From the NCBI GenBank assembly GCA_023397905.1, contig JAEWSZ010000173.1:1-11516 (forward strand): a stretch of DNA of 11,516 nt, in the 5' to 3' direction. Both the position numbers and the translations under genes were made by a program. Of the stretch, positions 1 through 7,166 are shown piece by piece. The notes under the pieces were generated by a model, which did not search any database, was not told where the DNA came from, and saw nothing but the letters and a program-made list of their open reading frames with translations. Numbering within the stretch: the stretch's first letter is position 1; the number at the start of each line of letters is the position of its first letter. Origin of the DNA: Bacillota bacterium (GTDB taxonomy: Bacteria > Bacillota > Clostridia > Acetivibrionales > DSM-1351).

Positions 1-1785
1 CTTCTGAAGCTGGAGGGTACCGGCGGGATTGACGCCTGCAAGCCTGAATTCTACAGTGTATGTGCCGGAAGCCTGTACGTTGACATTGTAATCCATCCAG
101 TCTCCCGCATCTATCCAGCCTACATCCAGACCAGAACCGGTATCGCTGCAAGCTTCTGTTTGTATTTCATACATGGAGCTGTAGTTCTCCGCCTCTATCT
201 GGCCGGGAATTGCATAACTTCCGGGTACATTATTAATGGTATATGCAGCGATTGCAGTTGCGGAATCGTTCATGCCCGACTTGAATGCCTTGGCTTTTAT
301 AGTCGTAGTACCGGTTACATTTATCGGTGCCGAATATGCTGCGGATGTTGAAGCAGGCTCGGAACCATCAGTTGTGTACCTAATAGTTGCACCGCTTGTG
401 GCACAAGTAATAGTAACCGGCTGTGCTGAAGAATATGTTCCGCCTGCGGGATTGAAGACAGGTGTTGATACGGTTTGGATACCGTTTATTCCGAGCTTGC
501 TTGAAATCACATTTGTCAGCGGGAAGCCTGAAGCATCCACAGAAATTTCCCAGCCGATGATCCCGCCGAAGCCATTATTGTTGACATAGTCACATCTGGC
601 GGCAGCAGAAGTTTCATCTTCATAAGTATACACAATACCCAATGATTTATTGTACAGCCATGGAACCATGGAATAGGAGTCTCTGTATTTAACATAACCC
701 GCGGTGTTTTCCAGGATTTTTATTTGCCCGTAGGAATTCTGACCGCCCGGATTCCAGGGATCATCCAGATTACCGACAGGAGCGCCGCTGGCGTTTGCAA
801 AGAGACCGTTGGTACCTGTATTCGGGTCAACATTCTTCCAGCCTCTGGAATAGAACGGGGAACCGACATTAAGCTTATAAGCGGGTATATTATATGTATC
901 CCTGTAATATTTCATTATGAAATCGGTATTGTATTTATTTTTTATATCTACAGGAGAAGTTGCCGACGGATCATTTGGGTTGGCATAAATAGCAGTCTGA
1001 TGATTTGTGGTGGTTTCCCATGCGCCATGTATGTCATAGGTCATAACGTTGAGCCAGTCAAGATATTGCTGGTAGACATTTGGCTCTGTAAGATCCACTT
1101 TGTCATAGCCTCCCGGTGCCGCGATGGTAAGAAGCTTGCCTGACATGCCATTGGAATTGTAGGCTGCTCTTATTTCACGAAGGAGGGATGTGAAGTTCTG
1201 CCTGTCCTCCGGACCTCCGGGACAACCTTTGTCGTATTGGTCATTGGGATCCTTGGCCCGATTTATACCCGGGTACTCCCAATCCAGGTCTATTCCGTCA
1301 ATATACGGATATTTTTTCAGGAAGTCTATTACACTCTGTATAAATATTGCCCTGCTTGAAGAAGTAAGCGCCATGGCATGGAAGTTTTCACCCCGTGTCC
1401 AGCCCCCTACTGAAACAAGAATTTTTACATTGGGATATTGTGTTTTATAATACTTATACTCGCCAAAGTGCCCTCTTATCATTCCGGGATCCCAACCCTC
1501 GGAATGGGCGAAAGTGGCTTGGAAATCGGCATAATCATCTGTAGATGCCAGCTTGTAGCCGGAATCGACAGTGAAAAATGCATGATTGATGCAGGTTACT
1601 TTGCTCCACGGGATCATTCCTACATTTATAGACTGATGTGCCGCGTTATACGTGCCCCAGTTGGGGAAGTATACTACAAAGTTTTTCCCGGCCGCCGCAG
1701 AAACCGTTGTCCCCATTGGAGACAGGGATAGAAGCAGGGCCGATATCAATAAAACAGACAATAGCTTTTTAAAATTTTTTCTCAT
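1..1785 (-). CDS. Secreted modular GH18 chitinase with CBM6 (3' end outside window)
   Basis: This is a secreted glycoside hydrolase family 18 enzyme, expected to cleave beta-1,4-N-acetylglucosamine links in chitin. It reads open for 595 codons from ATG 1785 to the window edge, so the C-terminus is missing. Residues 1-31 form a signal peptide (MRKNFKKLL, hydrophobic core, VSA-A cleavage region). The GH18 barrel covers about residues 35-430: SVGGW at 125-129, the catalytic signature DGIDLDWEYP at 163-172 with acid/base Glu170, MTYDIHG at 248-254 and GWE at 411-413. Residues 440-517 (TPVFNPAGGTYSS, IRYTTDGSEP) resemble the chitobiase-C/FN3-associated domain. Residues 529 onward (IEAENYSSM, GWIDAGDWMDYNV) are a CBM6 carbohydrate-binding module, cut by the edge. 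The start is chosen because GGGG at 1794-1797 lies 8 nt upstream; the other ATG at 1789 is out of frame. All GH18 catalytic aspartates are present, so the enzyme should be active. A dockerin or further CBM could follow beyond the window, but that cannot be seen. Confidence 0.95.
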   Translation of the reverse strand, partial: MRKNFKKLLSVLLISALLLSLSPMGTTVSAAAGKNFVVYFPNWGTYNAAHQSINVGMIPWSKVTCINHAFFTVDSGYKLASTDDYADFQATFAHSEGWDPGMIRGHFGEYKYYKTQYPNVKILVSVGGWTRGENFHAMALTSSSRAIFIQSVIDFLKKYPYIDGIDLDWEYPGINRAKDPNDQYDKGCPGGPEDRQNFTSLLREIRAAYNSNGMSGKLLTIAAPGGYDKVDLTEPNVYQQYLDWLNVMTYDIHGAWETTTNHQTAIYANPNDPSATSPVDIKNKYNTDFIMKYYRDTYNIPAYKLNVGSPFYSRGWKNVDPNTGTNGLFANASGAPVGNLDDPWNPGGQNSYGQIKILENTAGYVKYRDSYSMVPWLYNKSLGIVYTYEDETSAAARCDYVNNNGFGGIIGWEISVDASGFPLTNVISSKLGINGIQTVSTPVFNPAGGTYSSAQPVTITCATSGATIRYTTDGSEPASTSAAYSAPINVTGTTTIKAKAFKSGMNDSATAIAAYTINNVPGSYAIPGQIEAENYSSMYEIQTEACSDTGSGLDVGWIDAGDWMDYNVNVQASGTYTVEFRLAGVNPAGTLQLQK

Positions 1786-1889
1786 ACATTTAACCCCTTT
1801 TTACTAATGATTTTTTCTATTAACATTAATATTCAAGCGGGTAGGACGACCTTTTATTGATCTGTTCCACCTCCTTGCCCAATTTACGG

Positions 1890-1931
1890 ATATTCAGAAA
1901 CGCCGGTTACAGGTGCCAATCCGCTGAATAT
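1890..1931 (-). other. Predicted hairpin in the chitinase 5' leader
   Basis: ATATTCAG (1890-1897) and CTGAATAT (1924-1931) are perfect 8-bp inverted arms 26 nt apart. Inside them CGGTT (1904-1908) can pair with AA-CCG (1918-1923) around one bulged base. The structure lies between the predicted transcription start near 1951 and ATG 1785. It does not end in a T-tract, so it does not look like a simple terminator. I do not recognise it as a known riboswitch class. Confidence 0.35.
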
Positions 1932-1958
1932 AACTGACCTGGCTTTCATTCAAAATAT

Positions 1959-1987
1959 ATAATATATAATCCGATGAGCCCTGTTAA
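1959..1987 (-). promoter_or_regulatory. Sigma-A-type promoter for the chitinase gene
   Basis: Read on the minus strand, the -35 box is TTAACA (1987-1982) and the -10 box is TATTAT (1964-1959), each matching 5 of 6 consensus bases, with a 17-nt spacer. Transcription would start near 1951 and give a leader of about 165 nt before ATG 1785. It is the best match in the gene-free stretch 1790-2388. Confidence 0.6.
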
Positions 1988-2007
1988 TTTGGTGAACCAT
2001 ATCCGGC

Positions 2008-2055
2008 ACAGGCCATTCCTGATATACCGAATTGAGTTTCAACGCCGTGGCCTGT
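2008..2055. repeat. 8-bp inverted repeat upstream of the chitinase promoter
   Basis: ACAGGCCA (2008-2015) and TGGCCTGT (2048-2055) are perfect inverted arms with a 32-nt gap. They start about 20 bp upstream of the predicted -35 box, a position that would suit an activator site. The remaining gene-free DNA from about 2060 to 2388 is AT-rich and holds only a weak distal promoter and a small open frame. Confidence 0.3.
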
Positions 2056-2124
2056 TGTCATGCTTCAACTGTATGTTCACAACCAGATATGAGATATATT
2101 ACCAATAAACAGGGGTTCTATTTT

Positions 2125-2153
2125 ATTATAGGGCTGGAAAAATAGAATATAAA
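2125..2153 (-). promoter_or_regulatory. Possible second, distal promoter toward the chitinase
   Basis: On the minus strand, TTTATA (2153-2148) and a perfect TATAAT (2130-2125) are separated by 17 nt. The -35 box matches only 4 of 6 bases and the surroundings are AT-rich, so a chance match is possible. If used, the leader would be about 330 nt and would include the inverted repeat at 2008-2055. Confidence 0.25.
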
Positions 2154-2195
2154 TCGACCGGTGGTCCTGACTAATTAGGAATATTTTACTATTTT

Positions 2196-2312
2196 ATGAA
2201 AAAAATAATCAAAATAGGAAGTGATGGCAAGCTGGGGAAACTGTCCGTGATTTTGCTCATGTTAAAATACATGCAGGTCCTTCAAAAATATACTAATATA
2301 TATTTTAAATGA
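2196..2312 (+). CDS. Possible small ORF, 38 aa, cationic
   Basis: An ATG at 2196 opens a 38-codon frame ending in TGA at 2310-2312. The predicted peptide starts MKKIIKIGSDGKLGK, continues with a short hydrophobic run (LSVILLML) and ends rich in Tyr, Lys and Gln. It sits in the AT-rich gap between the chitinase and the exporter operon. The only Shine-Dalgarno-like sequence (AGGA) is about 14 nt upstream, which is too far to be convincing. I recognise no family. It may be a chance open frame. Confidence 0.15.
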   Translation: MKKIIKIGSDGKLGKLSVILLMLKYMQVLQKYTNIYFK

Positions 2313-2388
2313 TTTTAGATATGGGGTAGAAGTAGAAAATGTTAATTTTTATGGGACATATTAAAAAATAAAACAAGACAATATTTAA

Positions 2389-3093
2389 TTAATCAAAGGT
2401 GGTTTCCGTTACTTCTCCATCCATTACTTGTACTATTCTTTGGCAAAATGAGGCAACCTTGGTATCATGTGTTACAATAATCACCAATTTACCGTGCATA
2501 TTGATATTGCTCAATAGTTTCATGATTTCACTTCCTGTTTTTTGATCCAATGAGCCTGTAGGTTCATCTGCGAGTATTATATCCGGATTAGTAACTAAAG
2601 CTCTTGCGATGGCTACTCTTTGTTGCTGCCCACCGGAAAGGAGATTTGGTGTTTTCTTAATGAGATCGCCTAACCCGACGCTCTCTATACTTTCCCGTGC
2701 AAGGGCGTGACGCTGAGACTTGGAAATTTGATTTGTAATATTTTCAAAACTGTTTCTACATAAAAGAGGCATTTCCACATTTTCGATAACAGTATATTCA
2801 GGGATTAATGCAAACTGCTGAAAAATAAAACCGATTTTTTTATTCCTTATTTCGGCCATTTGTCTTTTGTTTAAAAATTTTACATTGTGCCCGGCTAAGT
2901 GGTATTCACCTGAAGTTGGAGTGTCAAGACAACCTAATATATTTAACAATGTTGTTTTCCCTGAGCCTGATGGTCCCATTATGGAAATCATTTCACCCTC
3001 GGTTGCCTTAAAACTTACATTCCTAAGAACTATAGAAGAAAGCTCTCCATTTCCGTATTTCTTTGATATATCCTTTAATTCTATTAAATTCAT
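2389..3093 (-). CDS. ABC exporter ATP-binding protein, MacB/LolD family
   Basis: This is the ATPase of a MacB/FtsX-type transporter, acting at the inner face of the membrane with the two permeases encoded just upstream. All ABC motifs are intact (numbering from the in-frame GTG at 3096): Walker A GPSGSGKT at 41-48, Q-loop FQQ at 92-94, signature LSGGQQQR at 153-160, Walker B IILADEP at 173-179, D-loop SLD at 182-184 and H-loop His210. At about 234 residues it has the normal single-domain length of LolD/MacB-type ATPases. The upstream permease stop TAA (3099-3097) is followed at once by GTG (3096) and ATG (3093). I prefer ATG 3093 because GGATGGGA lies 7 nt upstream of it, within the end of the permease gene. 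The two genes are therefore translationally linked. No convincing terminator follows the stop. The substrate cannot be told; family members export peptides, antibiotics or lipoproteins. Confidence 0.93.
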   Translation of the reverse strand: MNLIELKDISKKYGNGELSSIVLRNVSFKATEGEMISIMGPSGSGKTTLLNILGCLDTPTSGEYHLAGHNVKFLNKRQMAEIRNKKIGFIFQQFALIPEYTVIENVEMPLLCRNSFENITNQISKSQRHALARESIESVGLGDLIKKTPNLLSGGQQQRVAIARALVTNPDIILADEPTGSLDQKTGSEIMKLLSNINMHGKLVIIVTHDTKVASFCQRIVQVMDGEVTETTFD

Positions 3094-3096
3094 CAC

Positions 3097-4329
3097 TTAA
3101 TCCCATCCTTTATTGATTAATTTGATTGGTTTTGTACGAACAATTTTTATCACAGGAATCAAGCTGGATAAAAACGAAAAAATAAACATAATTATCGTAG
3201 ACGCAAATATTGTCAAAGGCCCCACTGTAATTTCATGAATAAGGATAGATATAAAATTTGCAAAGGCAATGCCAAATATATCTCCTATTAAAAATAAAAA
3301 CATAGTTTCTCCGATGATAAGGTAGGATAGAGTTTTAGGTGTTGCCCCCAGGGAATACCGTATGCCAAACTCAGTTTTACGCCTTAAAATTGACGATAAA
3401 ATTACACTGGTAAGGCCAAAAGATGCTAATATAAATATTAAGATAGAAAATGCTAATGAAAAAAATATCGGTGTCTGATTGCGTTTTATATATTTGTCGA
3501 TTTCATAGTCTATGTCATGTATAGAGCCGACCAGCATATGATTATCAAATTTATGTTGAACAAACGAAATAAACTCATTTTTATCACTGACATTTTTTAA
3601 TTTAATGAGAAAATTTTTATCAATAGTATTTAAATATAAAGAGTTCTTACCTTCAGGCAATACAGCTATTATAGAATTATCAAGAGTTTGTATATTATCA
3701 CTTATGTTGGAAGAATTTCCCATGGTTTTCCAAAAATCTATATCACTTTTAATTACGCCAACTATCTTTATTTTATAACAAACTAAGTTATCCGTATATG
3801 TAAAATATGCCGTTCTGGTACTTTCTATAGGAAGCTTTTTTACCACGTTTTTACCGACTATTGCCGGTATATATTCTGTTTCTTGTCCATCTTCATCTAA
3901 TTCATTCAAACTTTTACCTGTACTTACTTTAAAATTGTATATTTTTAGCAACTCACTATCGATGCCTGTAAGGAGAATATTATCAAATGATTTGTCAGGC
4001 ATAGATGATTGATTTGATTTTATATATCCATTGGTATATCCTCCAAACGCCTTCACCATTTGATTTGATTTGATTTCTTTATTAAAATTTATAATTTCCA
4101 TTTTTTCTTCTTCACTTAGACTGATTGGAGACTTATCTAAAGCTATATTTAGATTTAAAATGTCTAAAGAACTAATTGATTTAACCTTTGAAATATGGTC
4201 CAAAGTGCTTTCAACACTTGCAAATCCTATTACCATTGCTGAAAAAGCTACAAATAGTTGTATTAGGATCAGAATAGATCGTTTTTTGTGTTTTATATGT
4301 GATTTGACTATCATGATAATGGTACTCAA
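3097..4329 (-). CDS. FtsX/MacB-type ABC transporter permease
   Basis: This is one of two permease subunits of the exporter. The 410-residue protein has the usual MacB-like layout: transmembrane helix 1 at about 17-38, a large extracytoplasmic domain at about 45-283, and then an FtsX domain with helices at about 286-314, 338-364 and 372-396. The conserved cytoplasmic loop RRKTEFGIRYSLGAT at 316-330 is the typical FtsX coupling region that contacts the ATPase. Translation most likely starts at TTG 4329, because GAGGTGA (4343-4337) sits at proper spacing; ATG 4314 is an in-frame alternative but too far from that site. It begins 36 nt after the stop of the first permease and abuts the ATPase gene. 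The gene is very AT-rich (the line 3241-3300 has 14 G or C in 60). Confidence 0.88.
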   Translation of the reverse strand: MSTIIMIVKSHIKHKKRSILILIQLFVAFSAMVIGFASVESTLDHISKVKSISSLDILNLNIALDKSPISLSEEEKMEIINFNKEIKSNQMVKAFGGYTNGYIKSNQSSMPDKSFDNILLTGIDSELLKIYNFKVSTGKSLNELDEDGQETEYIPAIVGKNVVKKLPIESTRTAYFTYTDNLVCYKIKIVGVIKSDIDFWKTMGNSSNISDNIQTLDNSIIAVLPEGKNSLYLNTIDKNFLIKLKNVSDKNEFISFVQHKFDNHMLVGSIHDIDYEIDKYIKRNQTPIFFSLAFSILIFILASFGLTSVILSSILRRKTEFGIRYSLGATPKTLSYLIIGETMFLFLIGDIFGIAFANFISILIHEITVGPLTIFASTIIMFIFSFLSSLIPVIKIVRTKPIKLINKGWD

Positions 4330-4365
4330 AATATATTCACCTCAGTATAATTAAAATATATAATA

Positions 4366-5568
4366 TTAATCTATCCTCAGTGCTTCAGCTGGTTGCATCT
4401 TTAATGTCGCTTTAACAGGAGATATAGAAGAAACGAGCCCACAAGTAATTGAAACAAATATTGAAAAAATCCAATTATACCATGACACATCAATAGATAT
4501 GTTTTCAATACGAATAAACTTGTAGACAACAATACTTATTATGTATTGTATAAAAATTGCTGATATAGCAGAAGCCAAGGCTATAAAAACCATTTGAAAT
4601 ACTACTGTTTTAATAATTGAAGAATCAGTTGCTCCAACTACTTTCTTTATCGTGATTTCCTTTCTTCTGTCTAAAATCCAGAAAAGTGATAGATTCATAA
4701 CATTTATAGTAGCAACAAGAAGTATGATTCCGGAAAATAATGCTGTTATTGTTATACTGTTAAGCAAAGAGCTATTATCTTTTTCAGGAACACTGCTATA
4801 ATGTATATCAACGTCTTGACCATCATCTGTTTTTTTATTAAAAGAGGTGCTTATTAAATTCTGCAATTCTAAGTTTTCATTGGTATTTTTTCTCAATAAT
4901 AATGTCATATTTCTGTTTTCCTGATGCATTCCTATATTGACACCGGAATTAAATTTTGTATCAAAACTATTTTTGATTTTTTCGGGCAGAGCATTGAAGG
5001 GTATATAAACAACATCATCCCATTGAGTTGGTCTATTTTTCCGCCCTGCAAGGCCTATGACATTAAATTTTTCTCCCTCAATAAAAACATATGTATTTCT
5101 GTTAATACGCTCTATTAAAAAATTTTTTTTTATATTTTTGCCTATAATAATTACTTTTTCATTTCCTGCACATTCTTTCGGATTAAAATATCTTCCTTCA
5201 ATGATAGGAATATGCCAATCCATCTTATGCGCATTTATTATTGGTACAATCGTCACAGGACTTGTAGATTCAGGATTGCTTAATTCAGCAGTTCCAAAAT
5301 TTAAAAGTTGAACTTCTATTTTATTTGATAGATCATTAAAAATTTTATCAATATTATTATATTTAAAATTATCAATTTTATTTGTGTTTATGTCTGCTAC
5401 TATTTGATTGCTGATATATCCGGAAGTACTGTCAAGAACATAATTTCTTGTTTCTATTATTGAACTTATCCCAAGTGACAATATTAATATTCCCAAAATA
5501 TAACCGATAAAAAGAAGTATAACGGAAAAAATATTCTTCTTATAATCTTTAAATATATCGTTTAATAT
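4366..5568 (-). CDS. FtsX/MacB-type ABC permease with apparent ATA start
   Basis: This is the first gene of the exporter operon and the second FtsX-type permease. Counting from ATA 5568 it has 400 residues: helix 1 at about 13-37, an extracytoplasmic domain to about 268, and an FtsX domain with helices near 271-299, 323-349 and 364-384. The coupling loop DRRKEITIKKVVGAT is at 300-314 and the usual ending MQPAEALRID at 391-400. The first conventional in-frame start is TTG 5496, but it falls inside helix 1 and would remove the amphipathic N-terminus. The frame stays open upstream and encodes ILNDIFKDYKKNIFSVILL, a normal-looking N-terminus for such permeases. No ATG, GTG or TTG exists between the in-frame stop at 5577-5575 and 5496. 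ATA 5568 has a strong Shine-Dalgarno in front of it. Either ATA is used, or a former ATG has mutated and the gene is weakly expressed. Confidence 0.82.
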   Translation of the reverse strand: MLNDIFKDYKKNIFSVILLFIGYILGILILSLGISSIIETRNYVLDSTSGYISNQIVADINTNKIDNFKYNNIDKIFNDLSNKIEVQLLNFGTAELSNPESTSPVTIVPIINAHKMDWHIPIIEGRYFNPKECAGNEKVIIIGKNIKKNFLIERINRNTYVFIEGEKFNVIGLAGRKNRPTQWDDVVYIPFNALPEKIKNSFDTKFNSGVNIGMHQENRNMTLLLRKNTNENLELQNLISTSFNKKTDDGQDVDIHYSSVPEKDNSSLLNSITITALFSGIILLVATINVMNLSLFWILDRRKEITIKKVVGATDSSIIKTVVFQMVFIALASAISAIFIQYIISIVVYKFIRIENISIDVSWYNWIFSIFVSITCGLVSSISPVKATLKMQPAEALRID

Positions 5569-5572
5569 AGCC

Positions 5573-5581
5573 GATCACCCC
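5573..5581 (-). promoter_or_regulatory. Shine-Dalgarno that supports the ATA start at 5568
   Basis: On the minus strand GGGGTGATC (5581-5573) contains GGTGATC, a seven-base match to the extended anti-Shine-Dalgarno end of 16S rRNA. The GGGG core ends 9 nt before ATA 5568. No such site precedes TTG 5496, so the site favours initiation at or near 5568. Confidence 0.55.
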
Positions 5582-5643
5582 ACAATCAACGTAATTCTAT
5601 GAGAATAGTCCAGAGTATGTCTTTCGTTACGACCTTTTTATAT

Positions 5644-5672
5644 ATTAAATCATTCTTTTTAAGATTAAACAA
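5644..5672 (-). promoter_or_regulatory. Candidate promoter of the exporter operon
   Basis: On the minus strand a weak -35 box TTGTTT (5672-5667) and a good -10 box TTTAAT (5649-5644, 5 of 6) are 17 nt apart. This would give a leader of about 70 nt before 5568. The region is AT-rich, so the match is only suggestive. No dedicated regulator or two-component system lies next to the operon. Confidence 0.35.
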
Positions 5673-5699
5673 TAAATAACTGCGGTAGTTGGTTAATGG

Positions 5700-5909
5700 A
5701 TGAGCAAGGATGAAGTATTTTGCTTAGTCATGGAAATCCGAATTTTTTGTTTGATTTTGTTGGTAGTACCTAATTTTCGTAATGAATATGAAAGTGGTAT
5801 GGATACATTGCTTTTAGCGGCTCAAAAGGGAAAGTATAAAAACATTTTAAATAACGATAAAGTCGAATATTTAGATATAAAGTTAGAAGGAAAAAATACC
5901 GAAATTTAA
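5700..5909 (+). pseudogene. Probable remnant of an ABC-2-type permease
   Basis: The frame encodes 69 residues. The middle part, LLVVPNFRNEYESGMD followed by TLLLAAQKGKYK, resembles the segment of ABC-2-type permeases where a helix is followed by an 'F..EY.sG.d.lll..k.Gr.k' loop. A complete ABC-2 permease has several helices and more than 200 residues, so this would be an internal fragment only. There is no convincing ribosome binding site before ATG 5700. The frame has a stop (TAA) 12 nt upstream and ends at TAA 5907-5909; an open stretch of 17 codons follows directly in the same frame (RCIVSQIDGVQYFMAE). It lies between the exporter operon and the lacI-type gene, in AT-rich DNA. The family call rests on pattern memory; a short real ORF of unknown function is the alternative. 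Confidence 0.4.
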
Positions 5910-6020
5910 CGCTGTATTGTTTCTCAAATTGATGGTGTGCAATATTTTATGGCAGAGTAAATAAATTTTGTGCATATTCAGGTACATTCGGCAGTAAACA
6001 AGAACGACAGTGAGGAGGAC
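5910..6020. other. Intergenic spacer, nothing recognised
   Basis: This stretch lies between the ABC-2 remnant and the end of the lacI-type gene. It has no clear hairpin plus T-tract on either strand, so no terminator can be assigned for the lacI-type gene. Confidence 0.3.
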
Positions 6021-6992
6021 CTATTTTGCTTCGCCTTCCCGCAGCAGGTTTGGAAAAATCACAGTTCTGACTATCTCGGTCCGCCCCCGGATAAGTTCAA
6101 GAACCATTTGCAGCGCTTTTTGCCACAATATATCCGGGTACGCTGAAATTACGGCATAGTCGCCCCTGGGCAGCTGAACGGTCTGGATATCGCGGTAAAT
6201 CACCAGTCCCATATCATCGGGTATTTTGATATTGCGTTCTTCCAGGGCTTTGAGCACACCTATGGCAATCATATCGCTGCCAACGATCAGGGCTTCGGGC
6301 TTTTTGGGGCCGTCCAGCAGCTGGCTTGCCATTGAGTAACCGGATTTTTCCGAAAAATCTTCCACGGCAATCAGTTCGGAATCGTACAGCCCTTTGTCTA
6401 TCATCAATGAGACGATTTGCTTGATACGGCGGGCGCCTATCGTATATCCGTCGCCGGTGTATTTACCGCCGATATACCCCACCACACGATGGTTTTTTAC
6501 ATTCACCAGATAGTCAAAAGCCTGGGTCATGGAAGAATCAAGGTCAACCAGTATCTGGTCGTATGTATATCCCTGCTGGCTGCCGTTTATAAATACGATA
6601 TGAGGGGAGGAAAGGCGCAGATTCTCAATCTCTTCAGGTGAAAGATCGCCAAATGCAATAATTCCGTCAACAGGCATAACTTCCTCTTTTACCAGCTGTA
6701 CAAATTCAACAACCTGATTGGGCAGCTCCTTTTCTGCAAAATAACGCAGTGAAGGGATGCTGAAATTTTGAGCCCCTCCCACTAAAATACGCCAATCTGC
6801 CACCCCGATAACTAAGGTGCTCTCCAATTTTTTTCTCTTTTTTGGCGGTTTATAGCCCAGTTCATAGGCTGCGTCAAAAATAGCGCGGTTTGTCTCCGGG
6901 CTGACCGCTATGGTGTCGTCGTGATTCAGCACACGTGAGATGGTGGTTACGGAAACTCCTGTTCGTTTTGAGATGTCTCTGAGAGTTATCAT
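6021..6992 (-). CDS. LacI/GalR-family transcriptional regulator (copy 1)
   Basis: This is a sugar-responsive DNA-binding repressor of 323 residues, close to the usual 330-340. The helix-turn-helix is at residues 4-23 (LRDISKRTGVSVTTISRVLN), followed by the linker AVSPETNRAIFDAAYELGY at 29-47 typical of the family. A periplasmic-binding-protein-like effector domain fills about 58-323. The pattern RVLNHDDTIAVS is like EbgR/MalR-type members. I start at ATG 6992 because GGGG (6999-7002) lies 6 nt upstream and the protein then begins MITLRDISK, as in other LacI proteins; ATG 7004 adds only MGHR and lacks a site. It is divergent from the sugar importer operon starting at 7664, its most likely target. 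Its first 95 bases and promoter region are repeated in inverted orientation at the right end of the window. GC content is higher than in the exporter block (29 of 60 in 6301-6360). Confidence 0.93.
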   Translation of the reverse strand: MITLRDISKRTGVSVTTISRVLNHDDTIAVSPETNRAIFDAAYELGYKPPKKRKKLESTLVIGVADWRILVGGAQNFSIPSLRYFAEKELPNQVVEFVQLVKEEVMPVDGIIAFGDLSPEEIENLRLSSPHIVFINGSQQGYTYDQILVDLDSSMTQAFDYLVNVKNHRVVGYIGGKYTGDGYTIGARRIKQIVSLMIDKGLYDSELIAVEDFSEKSGYSMASQLLDGPKKPEALIVGSDMIAIGVLKALEERNIKIPDDMGLVIYRDIQTVQLPRGDYAVISAYPDILWQKALQMVLELIRGRTEIVRTVIFPNLLREGEAK

Positions 6993-7069
6993 TCTATGCC
7001 CCATTCCAATTTTTTAAGTGAATTTTTACCTTTATTTTATCATAATATCGATTTTAATAAAAGTGTATT
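6898..7069 (-). repeat. Inverted repeat, left arm: lacI start plus promoter region
   Basis: Read on the minus strand this 172-bp stretch matches 11345-11516 with 13 mismatches and no gaps by my alignment (159 of 172). It holds a conserved block AATACACTTTTATT, a 16-bp diverged core, TAAAAT (7039-7034, -10-like), the ribosome binding site and 31 codons of the regulator. Seven mismatches fall in the 16-bp core; only six occur in the other 156 positions. The repeat may extend further into the gene; the right arm is cut by the window edge. Confidence 0.95.
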
Positions 7070-7166
7070 AAAAAAATGTTACAAATGCGATGTATCACAG
7101 ATTAATAGCCATATTTGGAATAATTACACATTGGCCGGCATAATATTCCGCGTACACCCGCCAGCA

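Noticed and set aside
160..1731. Several plus-strand open frames opposite the chitinase gene
   Set aside because: They lie antisense to a clear GH18-CBM6 coding sequence, contain no family motifs and lack ribosome binding sites.
1846..1926. Minus-strand open stretch of about 24 codons ending LGKEVEQINKRSSYPLEY
   Set aside because: It looks a little like coding sequence, but has no start codon and is very short; it may be a gene remnant, but I cannot support it.
1860..2060. Cyclic-di-GMP or other known riboswitch ahead of the chitinase
   Set aside because: Such switches precede some clostridial chitinases, but I could not find the conserved core sequences of the classes I know.
2258..2273. 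CATGT-TAAAAT-ACATG inverted repeat after the exporter operon as terminator
   Set aside because: The stem has only 5 bp of low GC and no T-tract follows, so it does not meet terminator criteria.
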